A DNA stretch of 64,000 nt from Chitinophagales bacterium (GTDB lineage: Bacteria; Bacteroidota; Bacteroidia; Chitinophagales; Chitinophagaceae): assembly GCA_017303415.1 (NCBI GenBank), contig JAFLBJ010000001.1, positions 2,170,001 to 2,234,000 of the forward strand. The letters are read 5' to 3'. The notes under the pieces were generated by a model. The model did not search any database. It saw only the letters and a program-made list of their open reading frames with translations, and was not told the origin of the DNA. Position numbers and translations under genes: made by a program. This document shows positions 24,773 to 34,019 of this stretch, one piece after another; position 1 is the stretch's first letter; each line of letters starts with the position of its first letter.

Positions 24773-26485
24773 ATGAAAACAAATGTCTCGATATTTTTAA
24801 CCCTCGTTTTTGCCACAATGCTTCGCTGGTGGTTGGGGTTGACCAACCCCTTGACCGGAATCGATGATGCCAATATCTATTTTGTATATGTGCGCAACCT
24901 GGTCGAAGGACATGGATTTGTGTACATTCCCGGAGGAGAAAGGGTAGAGGGCTTTACATCGATACTTTGGGTTCTTATTCTTTCTGTTTTGTACCTGATA
25001 AAATTCATACCATTTGAATGGTCGGTATTTGTGCTTTGTTTTTTTATCACCTGCCGAACCCTGACCGTTCTTCATAAATATATAAAGGATGAAACTGGCG
25101 AATCCTATCTGGCCTGGGGTGCTGTGTTATTCTTATTGCTAACTCCCGGTTTTTTGGATTGGAATGTTTTCGCCCTCATGGATACCTGTTTATGGATCTA
25201 TGCCGTTGTACATGGTACCATATTATTGATCAAAGAAAAAAGATCCACCCGGGAACTTCGGTACCTTACTCTTATCTGTTTACTCTTACCCTTTATACGC
25301 CCGGAAGGTTTGCTATTCACCTTTGCACTTGGCGGTTTATTGATACTGTCATTCTGGTGGAAAGGTAAAGGCGCAACCAACGCAGGAAAAATCCCCCCGG
25401 TTCATTTTTTCATGCCACTCATTTTTGGCCTGATCGGTTTTTTGACGATCACAATTTTCCGAATTGTTTATTTTGGTTATCCCGTTCCCAATACCTTTTA
25501 TGCCAAGGTTAGCATGTCGCTCATGGGAAATATCCGGCAGGCTTTCTTTTATTTTTACGATTCCCTGCGCCATACTACGTTTATCCCGTATTTATTATTC
25601 CCACTTTCGTTGATTTATTTCTTTATTAAAAAGGGATTTTGGGGTGCTTTGCGGGATTTTAAAGGTATTACGCTGATCCTCTTTATTTTTTTCTTTACGG
25701 TTTATCCTTTTCTTTCAGGAGGCGATCATTTCAAATATTCCCGATTTTTTCAAACAGCCTATCCGTTGATCCTATTATTTTTTGTACATACCACCGGAAT
25801 GGCCTGGGTTCGTCTTCCAAAAATTACAAGCGCAGTGTTGGCCGTCTTATTATTAATGTTGTTAAATGGGAATTCAACTGATGAAGCCAGCTTTCAATCC
25901 GATGGATTAAAAAATACACTGACCGGGTATATTAAAAAATGGAAACCAGATATCTTCAATCGTTCCCAATTACAAGGCGAGTTTGATATAGCGATGAATG
26001 GACGGAATATTGGAAATACCCTCAACGATGTATTCTCGCCAGCCGATAGTTTCCCATCCCTGGGTGTAACTGCTGCCGGTGGGGTTGCTTATACCTACAA
26101 GGGAACGATCATTGATGTACTCGGATTGAATAATCTGGAAATGGCCCACGCTGAAAAGATCAAAACCGGTGTAAAGAACCATGGCTCTTTTAGCCCGCGT
26201 ATATTCTATAAGCAGAAACCTGCCCTGTTTCTCACTTGGCCCGACCCTCTGACCAGGGAAATGAATCAAAACGAGGCATCCGCCAGGGCTTTTGATGGAC
26301 TGATGCGTGATTCAACCGGATTTATCAACCGTATTTGCCGGAATATTTTCGCTGACAGCCTTTTCAACCAGAAATATTCTTTTGGTATGATCAAATCCAC
26401 TAAGGGTCATATATATAGTTACATGGATAACAACCTTCCTGCTTATTTGGAGCAGCATGGTCTTTTAGTGGTATTTATTAAATAA
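24773..26485 (+). CDS. GT-C membrane glycosyltransferase resembling arabinofuranosyltransferase AftB
   Basis: This 570-residue protein has many membrane segments in its first ~380 residues and a soluble C-terminal part. After the first membrane segment comes the acidic pair Asp31-Asp32, then RNLVEGHGFVY, GGERVEGFTSILW. This signature (DD, then RNL-x-x-G-x-G-x-V, then GERVEG/A-x-TS-x-LW) is the one I know from mycobacterial AftB-type (GT89) transferases, which use decaprenyl-phosphate D-arabinofuranose. The window also encodes a complete donor pathway for such a lipid at 56-59.5 kb. A general GT-C transferase is certain; the arabinofuranosyl specificity is an inference. Confidence 0.8.
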   Translation: MKTNVSIFLTLVFATMLRWWLGLTNPLTGIDDANIYFVYVRNLVEGHGFVYIPGGERVEGFTSILWVLILSVLYLIKFIPFEWSVFVLCFFITCRTLTVLHKYIKDETGESYLAWGAVLFLLLTPGFLDWNVFALMDTCLWIYAVVHGTILLIKEKRSTRELRYLTLICLLLPFIRPEGLLFTFALGGLLILSFWWKGKGATNAGKIPPVHFFMPLIFGLIGFLTITIFRIVYFGYPVPNTFYAKVSMSLMGNIRQAFFYFYDSLRHTTFIPYLLFPLSLIYFFIKKGFWGALRDFKGITLILFIFFFTVYPFLSGGDHFKYSRFFQTAYPLILLFFVHTTGMAWVRLPKITSAVLAVLLLMLLNGNSTDEASFQSDGLKNTLTGYIKKWKPDIFNRSQLQGEFDIAMNGRNIGNTLNDVFSPADSFPSLGVTAAGGVAYTYKGTIIDVLGLNNLEMAHAEKIKTGVKNHGSFSPRIFYKQKPALFLTWPDPLTREMNQNEASARAFDGLMRDSTGFINRICRNIFADSLFNQKYSFGMIKSTKGHIYSYMDNNLPAYLEQHGLLVVFIK

Positions 26486-26573
26486 TCTTATCCACAATCG
26501 AATCTTAATACTTTCTTAATCAATTATTTACAATTTCAAAAAGTACTTAATTCTTTCTCCACTGATCTGGGTG

Positions 26574-26605
26574 TTTGTTAATTCCTATTTAAAGTGATAA
26601 TTTCG
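26574..26605 (+). promoter_or_regulatory. Candidate promoter of the first giant T9SS gene (TTTG-N20-TAATTTCG)
   Basis: TTTG at 26574-26577 and TAATTTCG at 26598-26605 are spaced by 20 bp and match the Bacteroidota consensus with one mismatch (C for T). It would give a leader of about 150 nt before the ATG at 26765. Confidence 0.5.
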
Positions 26606-26764
26606 ATTCCGCGAAAACCATTCTGTCCACCTTCCTACCGAATTGCCTGATCCCCCCTCTAAGTAGTTTCACCTATAGGATCCAATCCTTTTCAAGAACG
26701 CAAGATTGTAAATTCTACTTATCCCTCGCTAAGCCACCTTTCTTTTATTGTTAAATCTTGCAAA

Positions 26765-29700
26765 ATGAAAAAATTCTTACTCTGTGTCTTCCTTGGCATG
26801 TTCCTATTCATGACCGGGGGAGTGAAAGCTCAGACAGGGGTGTTCAATCCGGCCGACCCAGATGTAGTATTCACTACAACTAATCAGCCTGCGCAACCTG
26901 CCTGGAATTCCATTGCAAAATGGGGGCACACCAACCGTTTAAACTGGAACCCGTATTCGTATGGGTATCGCTGTTATTGGTTCAATGGTGTTCCGTTTCG
27001 GGTGAAATTCCCTAAATCCTACGCACACAATGTGGCGGATGGTAAAAAGTATCCGATGCTTATCTTCCTTCACGGTTTAGGTGAAAGAGGAACAGTATAT
27101 GATAACGAATACCAGTTACGTCATGGTGGTCAGCAACACGCACAACGCGTGGATGATGGCACCTTTGACGGCTTTTTGCTATATCCGCAAAACACCGATG
27201 GATTCTTTAGTAATGGTGCCTTTGACATCATTGCACGGTTTGCGGATTCCATGGCAAAACATATCAAATTAGACATTAACCGGGTCGTTGTTTCCGGTCT
27301 TTCTTCAGGTGGTCAGGGTTCCTGGGGTTTTCTGGCGTATAACCCCCGGTTATTCGCGGCAGCTATGCCTATTTCTGCAGCTTCATTGGGTTATATAGCT
27401 CCAATGAATTCGCATATTACAGTTCCCATCTGGATCGCCAATGGAGGTCTGGACCCTGCACCTGCACCTTATACTGTTAATGAAGTGATCACCGCGTATA
27501 AGAATCTGGGGGGAAATATCCGCCAGTTCTTCTATCCAAATGGTGGACACGGTATTTGGGGAAATTTCTGGAATGATCCGGATTACTTCCCAGGGTTGAG
27601 TTCTTTTCATAAGGCTAACCCGCATGTTTTCTTTGGTCGAACCGAATTCTGTCCGGGTGACCCTGTAAGTGTCCGAATGGGCCTGCAGGCTGGATTCAAT
27701 GCCTACCAGTGGAGAAAGGATGGGGTAGTGATCCCGGGCGCAACAGGTAATGAATATACTACCACAACTTTTGGTACATATGATGCCCGGTTCAGGCGAA
27801 CCGCTACGGGTGAATGGAGTGATTGGTCACCCACCCCAGTGGTTGTCCAAATGAAAGCACCTACTATTACACCGCCCATTACGATCAGCGGACTTCGGAG
27901 TAATGTACTTCCTGCACCGGATGGAAGCACCACCGTGCCGCTTTCCGTACCGGATGATTATGTTTCCTATGAGTGGCGTCGTGTAAGTGACAATGCTCTT
28001 GTGGGTTCTACGGCTGTGGTCAATGTAGGCCCTGGAGCGTACCGTGTAAAAGTCAATGAAGAGTTTGGATGTACGAGCAGTTTCAGCCCGGATTTCACGG
28101 TGATCAGTGCCACCGGTTCCAATTTGCCTGATGGAGCATCCAGTGCGAGTGCACTTTCAACGTCTAATACATCTCTCCAACTGAACTGGAGTGAGAACCC
28201 GAATCCGGTCAACAATGAAACCGGATTCGAGATATACAGGTCTACCACCTCAGGCGGGCCCTATACGCTCATCGCCATCACAGCAGCAGATGTGTTGACC
28301 TATGCTGATAACAATCTGTTACCAGCTACCAAATACTATTATCTCATTCGTTCGATCAATAATAACGGTGCAGGCCCCAATACCCCTGAATTCAGTGGAA
28401 CGACCTTATCGGATAGCCAGCTTCCGAGCGCTCCATCTAATTTGTATGTGGGCAATACATCACGCAGCTCAGTAACCCTTCGCTGGGGCGCTTCTACCGA
28501 TGATGTGGGTATTGCACGTTATGATATTTATATCAACGGAAGTAAGGCCTACAGTACCTCCAATTTGGAATTCACCGTGAATGGTCTGGTGACCGGAAAT
28601 ACCTATGCTTTCACTGTGAGAGCAAGAGATATTGCCGGTAACCTTTCTCCGGCAAGTAACCAGGTAAGTGCGGTAGTTCGTTTGAATGGTCTTTACTACC
28701 GGTATGTGGAAGGAAACTGGAGTGTATTACCTGACTTCAACACCCTGACTCCGCTGGAGACAGGAATTACAGCAACGCCGGATATAAGCGTCGCCAATAG
28801 GGCGGATAATTTCGGTATCGTTTGGGAAGGATCTATACGGATCACCCAGGCCGGTAACTACTTCTTCCGTACCAACTCTGACGATGGAAGCAAACTCTAT
28901 CTCGGTACCTTGAACGGAACAGTAAGCCCGTATAGCCACGCCGGAACAGCGCTTGTCAGCAATGATGGTTTACACGGAGCGCAAAATGCGACCTCCGCGA
29001 GTGTTAACCTGCAGGTAGGTACTTATCCGATCGCTATTGCTTATTTCGAAGCCACTGGCGGTAATAGCATCACGGTTAGCTGGCGGACGCCATCAACCGG
29101 AACCTCCTACGTGACCATACCAAGTTCTCAATTCACGGATGGTGGTAGTGCAGGTACCTCTCCAAATGATCCCAGCAATTTCACCGCAACATCCGGTGGG
29201 TTTGACCGCATCAACCTGAACTGGACGGATAACAGCAATAATGAGAATGGATTTGAGGTTTGGAGAAGTACAAATGCGGAAACGGGCTTTGTGATTGTTG
29301 GTCTTGCCTCTGCAAACAGCACTTCTTTTGTGGATAGCCTTGACCTGGATCCTTCCACCCGCTATTACTATCAGTTACGTGCGGTTAGCATTGGTGGACA
29401 GTCCAACTTTGCACCGGTTAACTCCGCTCAGGCCAACTGGAAATTCAACAATAACTATACCGATGCTTCTCCAAATGGCCGGACGCTGACGGCGAATAGC
29501 TCGCCAACCTTTGATGCAAATGATAAGCAGGAAGGCTCGCATGCCGTAAACCTGAATGGTTCATCACAGGATCTGACCATTAATACCGCTGCGGGTGATT
29601 ATATCCGTGGAGGATACAATGCCAAAACAATCGCGCTGTGGATGCGTTCAGATGTATCAAACAGCAACCGCGGTATTTTTGATATTGGTGGAAGTGACGA

Positions 29701-32700
29701 TGGTCTGGCCCTTCGCCTGAATGCCAACCAGATCGTTGCAGGCGTAGCCAGTAATAATAGCCGGGCAAGTATTAGCGCTCCTTATAACAGCACCGGATGG
29801 AACCATGTGGCACTTGTATATAGTGGCAACACCTTACGCCTCTATGTAAATGGCACAGAGGTGGCCTCCAATACGTCGCTTGTGTTTAGCTCCATTGGTA
29901 CAACCAATGATGCTTCCATGATTGGGGATGATAATGGAACCACCGCGCTGAATACAACCTTTGGTAATTTTGACGGCCGGATCGATAATTTCAGCATCTA
30001 TGGTTCAGCCCTGAATGCGACACAGATCCAGGCACTGATGAATGGAGAATTCGATCTCGTTACAGCGGTTACCGATCCTCTGCCGCCAGCACCTGGTGCG
30101 CCAACTTCGTTGGTTGCGGCAGGCGTAAGTGCACAGAGCATTGAGCTGAGCTGGAATGATAATAGCAACAATGAAACAGAGTTTGAAATATTCCGTAGTG
30201 TAGGCGACAACACCAACTACCGCTTATTGGCCACAAGGAGTTCAAATGCGGGAGCCACAGCCTCCTATGTAGATGAAGGATTGTTTAGCAATGTGCTTTA
30301 TTACTATCAGGTGCGTGCGAAAGGCGCCGGCGGATTGAGCAGCTTCAGCAATGAATCCAGCAGCCGGACCCTGAACACCATTCCAGTAATAAACCAGGTA
30401 GCTGACTTCACGATACGGTATGATGTTCCGTATGTGCTGAACCTGACGGCTACCGATGGGGATGGTGAAAGTATGACCCTGGATCCAGGTACTTTGCCTT
30501 CTTTTGCGGTATTTAACCCCACAGGAAACGGAACAGGAACAATCACCTTTAGTGCAGCGTTGAGCCATCTGGGCAGCTATCCTGTACGTGTCATCGTAAC
30601 CGATGTACAAGGCGGTAAGGATACAGCTGATTTTGTGGTCACCGTAAATAGCAACTATGTACCGGTGGTGAATGCGGTAACCAATGTTACCCTGGATGAA
30701 GGAGCGGTACAGGTGCGTAATCTGACCGCCACCGATCAGGATGGCAATGGCAGCTTGGTGTGGGATGGTACTGGGTTACCTTCATTTGTTCAATTGAACG
30801 ATCTGGGCAATGGTCAGGCGACCTTGACAGTAAGCCCTGGATTTGCATCTGCAGGTGTTTATAATGTTGTATTAAAAGTAAATGATGGCAGTGGTGGATC
30901 AGGCACACGTGCGCTGGTGATCACAGTCAATGATAAAGATCCGGGTGGTGGTGTGTATTATGTCAATATGCTCAACCCCGGATATCAGGCCGCTCCAAGC
31001 CCATGGAATAATATCAGCAGTACGGCTACAGCAACCTTAACGAGTGAAGCAGGTCAAAGCGGTCCAGTAACCTTCTCGATCCTGAGCGCCCCCTGGAACA
31101 GCTGGTATGAAGGTGCAACAACCGGTAACAATAGTGGTATTGTACCTGATGCCGTAATTCGCGATTACTACTATTTTGGCATCTTCGGTGCACCTGAGAC
31201 GGTTCAATTCCGCCTGGCAGGTCTGCCCCTTGGATACAAATACAATCTGCGAATCATGGGTAGTAGCCGTTGGACAGGTACCGCTAACAATGGTAGTACA
31301 GTTTATACCATCGGAGCACAATCACAAACCCTGAACGTTCAGAACAACAGCCAGAATATGGCCGTGTTCACAGGTCTTACCGCTGATGCAAACGGCTTTA
31401 TCACCGTTACCATGAGCAAGGCCCCAGGCACACCAGTAGGTTACCTGAATGGTCTGATCCTTGAACAAGTGTTTGATGATGGTACAACACCTGTACTTCC
31501 CACTGGCCTTACAGCCCAGAACCAACCTGACGGATCTGTCAGATTGCAATGGAATGATGTGGCCTATAACGAACTCCGTTATAATGTTTATCGTTCGACA
31601 ACAGAAAACGGTGTTTATACACTCCTGAACCCTGGAGCGGACAATGCAAATACGACCTCCTATATTGACGCCAGTGTGTTGAGTAGTACGACTTATTACT
31701 ATAAGATCGAAGCTGTGAATGGTTATGGACCATCGGGTCAAACCGCCGCGGTGAATGTAACTACGGTAAACAAAGCACCGGTTCTTCCGGCCATAGGTGG
31801 TGTATTTGTGAAAACAGGAAATGTGGTGAATGTAAATGTCAATGGTTCTGATGATATAGGAGACGTGCTTACTGTTTCTGTCACTAATCTGCCTGCCTTC
31901 GCCAGCTTTACCCCAAGTGGTAATGGAACAGGCACCATCAGTGTGAGCCCGGGTAGCGATGACCTTGGCATCTTCAAAGATGTGAAGGTTACAGTAACGG
32001 ATAACGCCGGATTGTCAGTAGAAAGATTGTTTGATATCACGGTAACAGATAATGCCACCCGCTCCTGGTATGTGAACTTTGTGGGTACCAAAGGAAGCGC
32101 TGAAGGGGTACAACCCTGGAATGATGTGAGTGGATTCCCCTTCAATAATCTGGTGGTAAACAACCTGCGCGATGACAACAATGCCAATACCCCAACCGGA
32201 CTTCGTCTGGTACAAGGTTGGAGCGAAGGTTGGAATGGTGGTATGGTGACAGGTAACAACACAGGTGTGTTCAGTGATAATGTGTTGAAATCATCCATCT
32301 ACGATGGCAACACTACCGCGAAGAACTTTGAATTGACCGGATTAAATCCCGCCAAGCGTTACAACGTAGCGATCCTGAGCTCGAATAACTCCGGGTTTAG
32401 CACACAGGCTACCTGGACCTCCGGCGCGCAGAGCAAGGTCTTCAATGCGGCGCATAATAGCACCAAGTTGATCCAGTTGAATGGACTTACCCCCAATGCA
32501 AGTGGTGTGATCTCGGTTTCTGGAACAAAAGCCGCAGCAGCCACTTATATTTTCATGAATGCATTGGTACTTGAAGAATATGATGCGTCCACAACGCCAA
32601 TCCGTCCGCTGCGCCTATTTGCTCAGGCAGAAGGATTGAGAGTGAAACTGGAATGGTCTGACCGCAGTTATAACGAAACTGGTTTTGAGGTTTGGCGTAG

Positions 32701-33778
32701 TGAGTCGGGTGGAAGCTATAGCTTGTTGACAACCTTAGCCTCCAATGTGGAAGCCTATACCGATAACAGTGTACTGGCCAACCGTCGCTACCACTACCGT
32801 ATACGTGCCATTAACGGCGCTATCCAGAGTGGATACAGCAACAGTGCAAGTGCTTATGTAGCGGAGAAGACTACGTATATCAACCTGAACCTGACCAATC
32901 CGGCAACAGCACCATGGAATAACACCAATAAAACACCGCTTTCCGGTGAACAGGTGAGCAATTTCAACGACAATGGTGGTATCAATACCGGTGTAGGGTT
33001 GATCATTACACAGGACTTTGGCGGTGCCTTTGACCAGGGTCTGACCGGAGGTACTACTTATCCCGATGCAGTTATGCTCACCAGCTGGTGGGTTGAAGGC
33101 CGCGGTGATGAAACAGGTATCCTGAAACTGGTGAACCTGAACCAGGCCAAACATTACCGGATCGGTATAACAGGTAGTTCTAACTGGTCGGGCGACTTCA
33201 GTGGTATTTACACCATCAATGGAGCCCATCGTTACCTGAATACACATAAGAACCAGAATAAGACGGTCTATTTCGAGAATGTAGTGCCAAATGAGAATGG
33301 AGAGATTTCCATCAGCATGACCGGTGAATCCTTTGCCAACTGGGCCTTCTGGGGTGCGATCATCCTCGAATCGTATGACGATGATGGAGGAAGCGGTGAA
33401 CCCGTGATCAGCAACCGGAATGGTAACCTGAATGGTAATGTGACCGCTGAACCAGCCGATATGAACAGGAGAGGGGCAGGACAGGACGATCTGGCAGCAG
33501 AGAACCTGAATGGTCTGAAAGCCTACCCGAATCCGTTTGTAAATGAACTCCGTGTTCAGTTCAAACTTGAAACCAATGTCGAAAGAATGTCTGTCCATCT
33601 GATGGATATCAGCGGCAAAGTGGTGTACAAGAAAGAACTGGGATCCCTTACAGCCGGAACACAGACTCTGCAAATTGGCAGTGGTGGTGAACTCACTACG
33701 CTGAAGAGCGGTGTCTACCTCCTCCGGATCACTGGATCCAATGGTGCGACCTGGTTCTTCAAGTTGATGAGGAAGTAA
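26765..33778 (+). CDS. Giant T9SS-exported modular esterase/adhesin, copy A
   Basis: The protein has 2337 residues. The signal peptide (1-22) is followed by an alpha/beta hydrolase of esterase/PHB-depolymerase type (about 35-285) with nucleophile Ser180 in GLSSG, likely Asp230 and His262 (GGHGIW). Then come two Ig-like domains (285-450), FN3 domains (about 455-550, 555-640), a PA14 domain (about 640-793, NSDDGSKLYLG), FN3 (800-885), LamG (890-1095), FN3 (1105-1200), two cadherin-like domains (1204-1396), a repeated PWNN module (1396-1576), FN3, cadherin-like, PWNN module (1768-1942), FN3 and PWNN module (2034-2214). A T9SS type A sorting domain closes it (2248-2337, YPNPF...GVYLLRI). It should be exported to the cell surface, where it may deacylate and bind polysaccharide (inference). 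Confidence 0.9.
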   Translation: MKKFLLCVFLGMFLFMTGGVKAQTGVFNPADPDVVFTTTNQPAQPAWNSIAKWGHTNRLNWNPYSYGYRCYWFNGVPFRVKFPKSYAHNVADGKKYPMLIFLHGLGERGTVYDNEYQLRHGGQQHAQRVDDGTFDGFLLYPQNTDGFFSNGAFDIIARFADSMAKHIKLDINRVVVSGLSSGGQGSWGFLAYNPRLFAAAMPISAASLGYIAPMNSHITVPIWIANGGLDPAPAPYTVNEVITAYKNLGGNIRQFFYPNGGHGIWGNFWNDPDYFPGLSSFHKANPHVFFGRTEFCPGDPVSVRMGLQAGFNAYQWRKDGVVIPGATGNEYTTTTFGTYDARFRRTATGEWSDWSPTPVVVQMKAPTITPPITISGLRSNVLPAPDGSTTVPLSVPDDYVSYEWRRVSDNALVGSTAVVNVGPGAYRVKVNEEFGCTSSFSPDFTVISATGSNLPDGASSASALSTSNTSLQLNWSENPNPVNNETGFEIYRSTTSGGPYTLIAITAADVLTYADNNLLPATKYYYLIRSINNNGAGPNTPEFSGTTLSDSQLPSAPSNLYVGNTSRSSVTLRWGASTDDVGIARYDIYINGSKAYSTSNLEFTVNGLVTGNTYAFTVRARDIAGNLSPASNQVSAVVRLNGLYYRYVEGNWSVLPDFNTLTPLETGITATPDISVANRADNFGIVWEGSIRITQAGNYFFRTNSDDGSKLYLGTLNGTVSPYSHAGTALVSNDGLHGAQNATSASVNLQVGTYPIAIAYFEATGGNSITVSWRTPSTGTSYVTIPSSQFTDGGSAGTSPNDPSNFTATSGGFDRINLNWTDNSNNENGFEVWRSTNAETGFVIVGLASANSTSFVDSLDLDPSTRYYYQLRAVSIGGQSNFAPVNSAQANWKFNNNYTDASPNGRTLTANSSPTFDANDKQEGSHAVNLNGSSQDLTINTAAGDYIRGGYNAKTIALWMRSDVSNSNRGIFDIGGSDDGLALRLNANQIVAGVASNNSRASISAPYNSTGWNHVALVYSGNTLRLYVNGTEVASNTSLVFSSIGTTNDASMIGDDNGTTALNTTFGNFDGRIDNFSIYGSALNATQIQALMNGEFDLVTAVTDPLPPAPGAPTSLVAAGVSAQSIELSWNDNSNNETEFEIFRSVGDNTNYRLLATRSSNAGATASYVDEGLFSNVLYYYQVRAKGAGGLSSFSNESSSRTLNTIPVINQVADFTIRYDVPYVLNLTATDGDGESMTLDPGTLPSFAVFNPTGNGTGTITFSAALSHLGSYPVRVIVTDVQGGKDTADFVVTVNSNYVPVVNAVTNVTLDEGAVQVRNLTATDQDGNGSLVWDGTGLPSFVQLNDLGNGQATLTVSPGFASAGVYNVVLKVNDGSGGSGTRALVITVNDKDPGGGVYYVNMLNPGYQAAPSPWNNISSTATATLTSEAGQSGPVTFSILSAPWNSWYEGATTGNNSGIVPDAVIRDYYYFGIFGAPETVQFRLAGLPLGYKYNLRIMGSSRWTGTANNGSTVYTIGAQSQTLNVQNNSQNMAVFTGLTADANGFITVTMSKAPGTPVGYLNGLILEQVFDDGTTPVLPTGLTAQNQPDGSVRLQWNDVAYNELRYNVYRSTTENGVYTLLNPGADNANTTSYIDASVLSSTTYYYKIEAVNGYGPSGQTAAVNVTTVNKAPVLPAIGGVFVKTGNVVNVNVNGSDDIGDVLTVSVTNLPAFASFTPSGNGTGTISVSPGSDDLGIFKDVKVTVTDNAGLSVERLFDITVTDNATRSWYVNFVGTKGSAEGVQPWNDVSGFPFNNLVVNNLRDDNNANTPTGLRLVQGWSEGWNGGMVTGNNTGVFSDNVLKSSIYDGNTTAKNFELTGLNPAKRYNVAILSSNNSGFSTQATWTSGAQSKVFNAAHNSTKLIQLNGLTPNASGVISVSGTKAAAATYIFMNALVLEEYDASTTPIRPLRLFAQAEGLRVKLEWSDRSYNETGFEVWRSESGGSYSLLTTLASNVEAYTDNSVLANRRYHYRIRAINGAIQSGYSNSASAYVAEKTTYINLNLTNPATAPWNNTNKTPLSGEQVSNFNDNGGINTGVGLIITQDFGGAFDQGLTGGTTYPDAVMLTSWWVEGRGDETGILKLVNLNQAKHYRIGITGSSNWSGDFSGIYTINGAHRYLNTHKNQNKTVYFENVVPNENGEISISMTGESFANWAFWGAIILESYDDDGGSGEPVISNRNGNLNGNVTAEPADMNRRGAGQDDLAAENLNGLKAYPNPFVNELRVQFKLETNVERMSVHLMDISGKVVYKKELGSLTAGTQTLQIGSGGELTTLKSGVYLLRITGSNGATWFFKLMRK

Positions 33779-33810
33779 TTGATAATCAGGTAATCCTGAC
33801 AAAACTTAAA

Positions 33811-33841
33811 AACCAAGCCGGGTTTCCGGCTTGGTTTTTTT
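33811..33841 (+). terminator. Rho-independent terminator after giant gene A
   Basis: An 11-bp perfect stem (aaccaagccgg / ccggcttggtt) with a 4-nt loop and a T tract, 33 bp after the stop codon. It makes gene A monocistronic. Confidence 0.9.
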
Positions 33842-33882
33842 ATTAAGGTTCAATGAATTAGTGGGCTTGGAAAGGGTGTCAA

Positions 33883-33913
33883 TTTGGAAATATCTCAAAG
33901 AATCATATCTTTG
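33883..33913 (+). promoter_or_regulatory. Promoter of giant gene B (TTTG-N19-TATCTTTG)
   Basis: TTTG at 33883-33886 and TATCTTTG at 33906-33913 match both Bacteroidota promoter elements exactly with the preferred 19-bp spacer. Transcription would start near 33920, giving a leader of about 100 nt. Gene B is therefore expressed independently of gene A. Confidence 0.7.
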
Positions 33914-34019
33914 TTTATCCCTTCCTCGAAAAGCTGCACGCATTTATCTCCATTTCTTACTGGAAGCCTCATTTAATCACAACTATTTGACTTATTGAAT
34001 TAGGCCAAACTTAATCTGT

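Noticed and set aside
32735..33802. 355-codon open frame antisense to giant gene A
   Set aside because: It lies wholly opposite a clear coding region, has no recognisable domain or signal, and a shifted equivalent opposite gene B is broken. It is best explained as a shadow of codon bias.
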